Part shown: piece by piece, positions 8,226-11,842 of the stretch | Position numbering within the stretch: the first letter of the stretch is position 1 | Layout: every line of letters begins with the position of its first letter | Assembly (NCBI GenBank): GCA_905214955.1 | Contig: CAJMON010000083.1 | Span: forward strand, 1 to 11,842 | Length of the DNA stretch: 11,842 nt | Source of the DNA: an uncultured bacterium | Lineage (GTDB): Bacteria; Bacillota; Clostridia; Lachnospirales; Lachnospiraceae | Reading direction: 5' to 3' | The notes under the pieces: model-generated | Database searches by the model: none | Seen by the model: the letters and a program-made list of their open reading frames with translations, nothing else | What the model was told of the DNA's origin: nothing | Position numbers and translations under genes: made by a program

Positions 8226-9761
8226 GTGAAAACATGGATTTGGAACGGAGATAACGGGGACGGCACTTACACCAACCCCATTTTGTATACGGATTATTCG
8301 GATCCGGATGTAATCCGAGTGGGAGAAGATTATTATATGGCAGCGTCCAGTTTCTGCAACACGCCGGCGCTTCCCATCCTGCACTCCAAGGATCTGGTAA
8401 ACTGGAAAGTCATTTCTTATGTGCTGGAGCAGATCCCGGAGCCGGGCTATGAAACCGTACAGCACGGCCACGGCGTGTGGGCACCGGCCATCCGCTGGCA
8501 TGAGGGATTTTTCTATGTCTATTATCCCATGCCGGATGAGGGAATTTTCATGAGCAAAGCAGAAAATGCAGCAGGTCCCTGGTCAGAACCGGTGTGCGTA
8601 AAGCGGGCAAAAGGCTGGATTGATCCCTGCCCATTCTGGGATGAAGACGGAAAAGCCTATCTGGTCAACGGTTTTGCCAAGAGCCGCAGCGGCATCAAGA
8701 GCATTTTACATATCAGCCCCATGTCTCCGGACGGCACCACTCTTTTGGGAGAGGGACAGCATGTTTTTGACGGCCACAACACCCAGCCAACCATCGAAGG
8801 CCCCAAAATGTACAAACGGAACGGCTATTATTACATTCTGGCTCCGGCTGGCAGCGTAAAATCCGGCTGGCAGACAGCGCTTCGTTCCAGAAATGTGTAC
8901 GGCCCTTATGAAGAAAAAATCGTCATGATGCAGGGAGAATCCAGAGTCAACGGCCCTCACCAGGGCGGCTGGGTGGATACCCCCAGTGGAGAAGACTGGT
9001 TTGTGCATTTTCAGGATGTGGGAAATGCAGGCCGGATTATCCATCTGCAACCTATGACCTGGCAGAATGACTGGCCGGTGATTGGAGAAGATACTGGGGA
9101 AGGCTACGGTGCTCCGGTGGCCACCTGGAAAAAGCCGGATGTGGGAGCGGCTTATCCGGTGGAATCTCCAGATGAAAGCGATGATTTTTCCGGAAACACC
9201 CTGGGGCTTCAGTGGCAGTGGAATGCAAACCACAGCAAAGATTGGTATCAGATGGAGCAGCCGGGACTGCGCCTGTATGCCCAGAAGTATGAGGGAGCAC
9301 TCTGCGATGCGCCCCACCTGCTGCTGCAGAAATGGACGGCGCCTTCCTTTACAGTACGGGCAAAGATCCAGGTACAGGATTTAAAAGACGGTGACATGGC
9401 AGGATTGGTTTCCCAGGGATGTTTCTACACCGCACTGGGGGTGGAAAAGAAAGACGGCGTGTTATCTGTGGTACAGATTTCCGGCACCATCGGCGGGGAA
9501 GAAAAGATTCAGAAATACGGAGCTGTTGGAGGCAGTGTGATTGAGCTGGGATTGGAAGTTTTTGAAAACGGCACAGGCCAGTTCTATTTCCCGGATGTGA
9601 CAGGAAACTGGCAGCCGGCAGGAGAGAAGTTTACTTTCACACCGGGATACTGGGTGGGCGTAAAATATGGTTTCTTTGCCACCCATGCAGGCTCCGGAGA
9701 GGCCGGAAGCATTGTGGCAGAATCGGTGCTTACCGAGCAGGATCATCCATTTGAGGCATAA
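8226..9761 (+). CDS. Glycoside hydrolase family 43 (beta-xylosidase / arabinofuranosidase type)
   Basis: Cytoplasmic glycosidase of 511 aa that probably removes xylose or arabinose from imported oligosaccharides. The start is GTG at 8226, supported by AAGGAGG at 8211-8217 eight bases upstream. The N-terminal five-bladed propeller (about 15-310) carries the GH43 catalytic triad: base D26 in YSDPDVIRV, pKa modulator D133 in WIDPCPFWDEDG and acid E191 in TIEGPKMYKR. GHGVWAPAIR (81-90) is also typical. Residues about 325-511 form the C-terminal beta-sandwich of GH43 beta-xylosidases, opening with DDFSGNTLGLQWQW. From memory the pattern fits subfamily 12 best. No signal peptide is present. Its separate leader suggests control partly independent of the transporter. 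Which sugar it releases cannot be read from the sequence. Confidence 0.93.
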   Translation: MKTWIWNGDNGDGTYTNPILYTDYSDPDVIRVGEDYYMAASSFCNTPALPILHSKDLVNWKVISYVLEQIPEPGYETVQHGHGVWAPAIRWHEGFFYVYYPMPDEGIFMSKAENAAGPWSEPVCVKRAKGWIDPCPFWDEDGKAYLVNGFAKSRSGIKSILHISPMSPDGTTLLGEGQHVFDGHNTQPTIEGPKMYKRNGYYYILAPAGSVKSGWQTALRSRNVYGPYEEKIVMMQGESRVNGPHQGGWVDTPSGEDWFVHFQDVGNAGRIIHLQPMTWQNDWPVIGEDTGEGYGAPVATWKKPDVGAAYPVESPDESDDFSGNTLGLQWQWNANHSKDWYQMEQPGLRLYAQKYEGALCDAPHLLLQKWTAPSFTVRAKIQVQDLKDGDMAGLVSQGCFYTALGVEKKDGVLSVVQISGTIGGEEKIQKYGAVGGSVIELGLEVFENGTGQFYFPDVTGNWQPAGEKFTFTPGYWVGVKYGFFATHAGSGEAGSIVAESVLTEQDHPFEA

Positions 9762-9786
9762 GGTAGTATCAAAAGATGTCTTACGG

Positions 9787-9818
9787 GCTACATAGTCACT
9801 TCGGTGAGTGCTGTATGC
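9787..9818 (+). other. UUCG-tetraloop hairpin in the convergent gap
   Basis: TCAC (9796-9799), loop TTCG, GTGA (9804-9807) forms a stable C(UUCG)G tetraloop. Outer pairs TACA/TGTA (9789-9792 with 9812-9815) and GC/GC extend it across an internal loop. It lies between the convergent GH43 and Crp/Fnr genes. No T-run follows on either strand, so a simple intrinsic terminator is not shown; it may protect 3' ends. Confidence 0.4.
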
Positions 9819-9837
9819 GATTACTGGCACACAGGTT

Positions 9838-10533
9838 TTAAATAGGAAGGGTTTCTGGCAGACGGAAGGTATTCCGGTTGACGGTCAGAAGCCCTTCTTT
9901 TTGCATTTTGCTCAGCTCATTGGACAGGGCGCTGCGGTCTACTTCCAGATAATCGGCCAGCTGCTGGCGATTGAATGGAATGGTGACTTCCAGGCTTCCT
10001 TCTCTAGCGGCCTGGTCAGAGAGATACGAAATCACTCTGGCGCGGATGGACTTGGGGGAAGTATGGAGAATGCGCCTGGAAAGGCTTAAATTTTTTCGGG
10101 CAGAGACCATAAGAAGATTCTGGATAATCTGGTTGTGGTGGGTGCAGGAGTTCTGACAGGTACACAGCAGATGCGCCATATCTAGAAACAGGACGGTACA
10201 GGCGGAAGCAGCGGTAGCGCTGACCATCATAGGCTCATCGGGAACGCAGGCGTAGGTTTCCGCAAAAATCTGGCCTTTTGTCACAAGGCTTAAAATGCTT
10301 TTGTTTCCCCACACATCAATATTTTCAATATGAATACTTCCGGAAAGAACCAGTCCCATGACATGGGTAGTCTCTCCCGCATGAAGCAGGATGGCATCTT
10401 TAGGATAACATTTCAGAACGGCCTTCAGACACTGGAGCATTGCCTGGATTTCATCTGGTCTGGTTCCCTGAAACAGCGTGGTTTGGGATAAAAATAAAAG
10501 GTCTTCTTCGGTAATTTTTTCTTTTTTTGTCAT
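9838..10533 (-). CDS. Crp/Fnr-family transcriptional regulator
   Basis: DNA-binding regulator of 231 aa, transcribed leftwards. The cyclic-nucleotide-binding-like beta barrel spans about residues 15-125 (AILLHAGETTHVMGLVLSGSIHI), then a long dimerisation helix, then a winged helix-turn-helix at about 160-227 with recognition helix DRSALSNELSKMQKEG. The effector is probably not cAMP, since the phosphate-binding cassette is not conserved. C124-x-C126-x3-C130-x-H132-H133 lies at the start of the dimer helix. From memory, a C-x3-C-x-(F)H pattern recurs there in clostridial relatives, so it may sense redox, metal, haem or NO. GGAGG lies nine bases before the ATG. Divergence from a ferredoxin gene across a shared palindrome suggests it controls that gene and itself. 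It resembles the regulators found beside hcp. Confidence 0.93.
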   Translation of the reverse strand: MTKKEKITEEDLLFLSQTTLFQGTRPDEIQAMLQCLKAVLKCYPKDAILLHAGETTHVMGLVLSGSIHIENIDVWGNKSILSLVTKGQIFAETYACVPDEPMMVSATAASACTVLFLDMAHLLCTCQNSCTHHNQIIQNLLMVSARKNLSLSRRILHTSPKSIRARVISYLSDQAAREGSLEVTIPFNRQQLADYLEVDRSALSNELSKMQKEGLLTVNRNTFRLPETLPI

Positions 10534-10585
10534 TCCCTGAATCCTCCATAAACAGAATGGGTATCTGGCAGGAAAGCCTGCAAAA

Positions 10586-10601
10586 TGTTGTTATAACAAC
10601 A
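10586..10601. promoter_or_regulatory. Perfect 16-bp palindrome, probable Crp/Fnr operator
   Basis: TGTTGTTATAACAACA is exactly self-complementary and centred between 10593 and 10594, in the gap between the regulator and ferredoxin genes. Size and symmetry match Crp/Fnr dimer sites. It is 41.5 bases upstream of the predicted ferredoxin start point and about 16 bases into the predicted regulator transcript. Binding by the neighbouring regulator is inferred. Confidence 0.75.
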
Positions 10602-10615
10602 GACGAACTGTTTGT

Positions 10616-10644
10616 ATTTTAGTATAGTGTAGATACCGCGTCAA
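10616..10644 (-). promoter_or_regulatory. Predicted promoter of the Crp/Fnr gene
   Basis: On the minus strand, TTGACG (10644-10639), exactly 17 bases, then TAAAAT (10621-10616): a near-consensus vegetative promoter with a start near 10609. The palindrome at 10586-10601 would lie in the first transcribed bases, a position for autorepression. It overlaps the opposing ferredoxin -10. Confidence 0.6.
10623..10628 (+). promoter_or_regulatory. Predicted -10 of the ferredoxin promoter
   Basis: TATAGT matches the -10 consensus at five of six positions, with a likely start at about 10635. The -35 position (CAGACG, 10600-10605) is non-consensus and abuts the palindrome, as in class II activator-dependent promoters. 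The leader then runs about 79 bases to the ATG. Confidence 0.55.
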
Positions 10645-10713
10645 GGCGGAAAGCAAAAGAATAATCGACAAAACCGATGGAAATAAAATCGAAACCATGA
10701 GAGGAGAAAAGAT

Positions 10714-11304
10714 ATGATTCGAAGAGTGATTGAAATTGACAGAGAAAAATGCAATGGATGCGGCCTGTGTGCCAGAGCCTGCCATGAAAGTGCCATTGGA
10801 ATGGTAAATGGAAAAGCGCAGCTTCTGCGGGATGACTATTGCGACGGGCTGGGGGACTGTCTGCCTGCCTGTCCTACAGGAGCCATTTCTTTTGTGGAGC
10901 GGGAAGCCGCTGACTACGATGAAGCAGCAGTGTTCCGGAACAAACGCAGCAAGCAGCAGTGGCCGGTGCAGATTAAGCTGACAGGTGTAAATGCGCCGTA
11001 TTTTGAAGACGCAGATCTTCTGATTGCCGCAGACTGTACCGCTTATGCTTACGCCAGATTCCAGGAAGAATTCCGAAATGGAAAAGTGGTGCTTATCGGA
11101 TGTCCCAAGCTGGACGCAGTGGATTATACCGGAAAACTTGCGGAAATTATAGAAAAAAATTCCATCCGGAGCATAACCGTTGTCCGGATGGAGGTTCCCT
11201 GCTGCGGCGGCATGGAGCGGGCAGTGAAAAAAGCCCTGGAAAGCAGTGGAAAGACACTGCCCCTGGAAGTGGTTACCATTTCCATCCAGGGAGAGCGGCT
11301 GTAA
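10714..11304 (+). CDS. Dicluster ferredoxin-like 4Fe-4S protein
   Basis: Iron-sulfur protein of 196 aa, probably an electron carrier or partner for a redox enzyme. The first cluster motif is standard: C13-x2-C16-x2-C19-x3-C23. The second is C43-x5-C49-x3-C53-P, a variant with the middle cysteine absent (YCDGLGDCLPACP). I recall the same YCDGLGxC form in clostridial relatives. Residues 95-196 form a second domain with C108, C130 (LIGCPKLD) and C163/C164 in VPCCGG, reminiscent of CCG-type cysteine motifs that may hold another cofactor. AGGAG at 10702-10706 fixes the start. In many Lachnospiraceae this gene lies between a Crp/Fnr regulator and hcp (hybrid cluster protein); hcp is absent here. 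Expression is probably activated from the palindrome at 10586-10601. The biochemical role is not established. Confidence 0.9.
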   Translation: MIRRVIEIDREKCNGCGLCARACHESAIGMVNGKAQLLRDDYCDGLGDCLPACPTGAISFVEREAADYDEAAVFRNKRSKQQWPVQIKLTGVNAPYFEDADLLIAADCTAYAYARFQEEFRNGKVVLIGCPKLDAVDYTGKLAEIIEKNSIRSITVVRMEVPCCGGMERAVKKALESSGKTLPLEVVTISIQGERL

Positions 11305-11312
11305 ATCAGGCT

Positions 11313-11337
11313 GAGCAGGTGAGTTATTCTGCTTTTT
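11313..11337 (+). terminator. Weak terminator candidate after the ferredoxin gene
   Basis: GAGCAG (11313-11318) can pair with CTGCTT (11329-11334, one G-U pair), with T continuing to 11337. The stem is only six pairs and the loop ten bases, so it is weak. It overlaps the 3' end of the minus-strand remnant at 11324-11488. Confidence 0.35.
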
Positions 11338-11488
11338 GATAGTTTTCCATGATGCAGGTATGCTGTTTGGTGTTTTTATCATACGTTACTGCAATCAGAA
11401 GAATGTTTCCGGTATAAGGCTCTAAACTTGCAGGGTACTGCTTTTCGTGTATCTGGCGGAGAAAGATTCCGGGCATACCTGCCCACAT
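11324..11488 (-). pseudogene. 3' remnant of an AAA-ATPase/PD-(D/E)XK-like gene
   Basis: A 54-codon minus-strand frame begins at an ATG (11488-11486), with a TAA just upstream at 11497-11495, and ends with TAA at 11326-11324. It reads FLRQIHEKQYPASLEPY, then TGNILLIAVTYDKNTKQHTC, then IMENYQKAE. This is strongly protein-like and resembles, from memory, the C-termini of clostridial AAA-ATPase-like proteins with a PD-(D/E)XK nuclease-like end (QIxEKxYPxxLxxYxGNxLLVxIxYDKxTKxHxC). Those proteins are about 500 aa or more, so only the last tenth is left. No ribosome binding site is evident. It is most likely a decayed fragment rather than a working gene, and marks earlier rearrangement beside the ferredoxin gene. 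Confidence 0.55.
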
Positions 11489-11557
11489 TTCTGCTTATAT
11501 ATGTAGAAAGGGTGTCATGCTGTCAAACGGACAAAGCAGGTTTTGGAGGAAAAAAGG

Positions 11558-11779
11558 TTGGGAAAGAGGAGAAAAGATTTCTGGGGGAAATGGAAAGGCA
11601 AAGCAGAGGTGCTGCTGACCTGCCTGCTTCTGGCAGGGGCATTTTTGGTGGGGCGTGCAGGCGGGCAGCTGCAGGAAACTGTGGCGATACAGCAGCAGGA
11701 AAAAGAAGCCGCAGAACGGTTTGGCATTCTGCAGGGGGCGTCTATTGTAGTAGACTGCGGCCATGACGGTTGTAGATAG
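11558..11779 (+). pseudogene. N-terminal fragment of N-acetylmuramoyl-L-alanine amidase (CwlD-like), interrupted
   Basis: Starts at TTG 11558, with GGAGG at 11545-11549 eight bases upstream (an earlier in-frame TTG at 11543 lies too close to the same site). The 73-residue frame has a basic N-terminus (MGKRRKDFWGKWKGK), one membrane anchor at about 17-33 (EVLLTCLLLAGAFLVGRAG), a linker, then ASIVVDCGHDG. In Amidase_3 enzymes the equivalent VVDPGHGG carries the first zinc histidine and the domain continues for about 170 residues. Here the expected GHGG becomes GHDGCR followed at once by a stop, and the remaining DNA does not continue the domain in any frame. The gene is therefore cut at the catalytic motif, most simply by insertion of the element beginning near 11765. 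Intact, it would cleave peptidoglycan peptide side chains, possibly in spore cortex. Confidence 0.6.
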
Positions 11780-11842
11780 CGCAAGTAATGAAAACAACGA
11801 AAATACAAGGAGAAAGGCAACTGTTGTACCTATTAAAATAGA
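11763..11842 (+). CDS. Partial frame at window edge, possible large serine recombinase N-terminus
   Basis: An open frame of 26 codons starts at ATG 11763 and runs off the window. Its end reads RRKATVVPIKI, resembling from memory the N-termini of large serine recombinases of Firmicute integrative elements (RKVTVIPAK-like, just before the AAYCRVSTD catalytic segment). No other ATG, GTG or TTG occurs in this frame in the window, and a TAG lies upstream at 11751, so ATG 11763 is the only visible start. That ATG sits in the amidase codons GGC CAT, i.e. in host DNA. The catalytic serine and all defining motifs lie beyond the window, so identity is tentative. AAGGAG at 11807-11812 serves no useful start that I can find. 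Confidence 0.35.
   Translation, partial: MTVVDSASNENNENTRRKATVVPIKI
11763..11842. mobile_element. Possible left end of an integrated element in the amidase gene
   Basis: The amidase reading stops being amidase-like at 11765, within one codon of the GGCCATGAC sequence, and the DNA then becomes markedly adenine-rich (GAAAACAACGAAAATACAAG) against a GC-balanced amidase upstream. A candidate recombinase frame opens at the break. Together these fit an attL-type junction. No inverted repeat or right end can be seen, because the window ends 77 bases later. Confidence 0.4.

Noticed and set aside
10591..11382. Minus-strand frame of 263 codons opposite the ferredoxin gene
   Set aside because: Antisense shadow of the ferredoxin; it crosses the palindrome and has no recognisable domain.
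11428..11766. Plus-strand frame of 112 codons overlapping the amidase fragment
   Set aside because: Arg/Gly/Ala-rich shadow in another frame; the overlapping frame from 11558 has a ribosome binding site, membrane anchor and amidase motif.
1..11842. CRISPR arrays, tRNA or rRNA genes, toxin-antitoxin pairs, phage genes
   Set aside because: No regularly spaced repeats, no tRNA cloverleaf or rRNA signature words, and no frames of those types found on reading both strands.

Overview
The window looks like chromosomal DNA from a low-to-moderate-GC gut Firmicute, most likely a Lachnospiraceae member (Blautia/Roseburia-like). The evidence is strong AGGAGG ribosome binding sites, some GTG/TTG starts, a YesN/YesM-type two-component system beside a sugar ABC transporter, and the clostridial arrangement of a Crp/Fnr regulator divergent from a dicluster ferredoxin. 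Genus cannot be fixed by reading alone.

Region 1 (62-9761) is one carbohydrate-utilisation locus on the plus strand. An AraC-type response regulator and a YesM-type histidine kinase overlap by four bases. They are followed by an extracellular solute-binding protein with its own downstream terminator, two ABC permeases (MalF- and MalG-like), a large cytoplasmic protein that looks like an alpha/alpha-toroid glycosidase or lyase of a family I cannot name, and, after a strong terminator, a GH43 enzyme of the beta-xylosidase/arabinofuranosidase type. Neither enzyme has a signal peptide. The inferred logic is that the kinase senses an extracellular sugar, the regulator induces the transporter, short oligosaccharides (probably xylose- or arabinose-containing) are imported, and the two enzymes cut them inside the cell. 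No ATP-binding subunit is present, so a shared MsiK-type ATPase encoded elsewhere is presumed.

Region 2 (9838-11304) is a redox/nitrosative-stress-type module: a minus-strand Crp/Fnr regulator and a divergent plus-strand two-cluster ferredoxin-like protein. The 180-bp gap holds a perfect 16-bp palindrome. It sits at -41.5 from the predicted ferredoxin start point and just downstream of a predicted TTGACG-N17-TAAAAT promoter for the regulator. One operator therefore looks arranged to activate one gene and repress the other. The hcp gene often found after this ferredoxin is not in the window.

Region 3 (11305-11842) is a scar. It holds the 3' remnant of a minus-strand gene (54 codons, resembling the C-terminus of clostridial AAA-ATPase/PD-(D/E)XK proteins). 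Next is the 5' part of an N-acetylmuramoyl-L-alanine amidase gene, cut off exactly at its VVDCGH catalytic motif. At the cut the DNA becomes adenine-rich and a new frame opens from an ATG lying in the amidase DNA. It reads RRKATVVPIKI, resembling large serine recombinase N-termini. This suggests the left end of an integrated mobile element that runs off the window.
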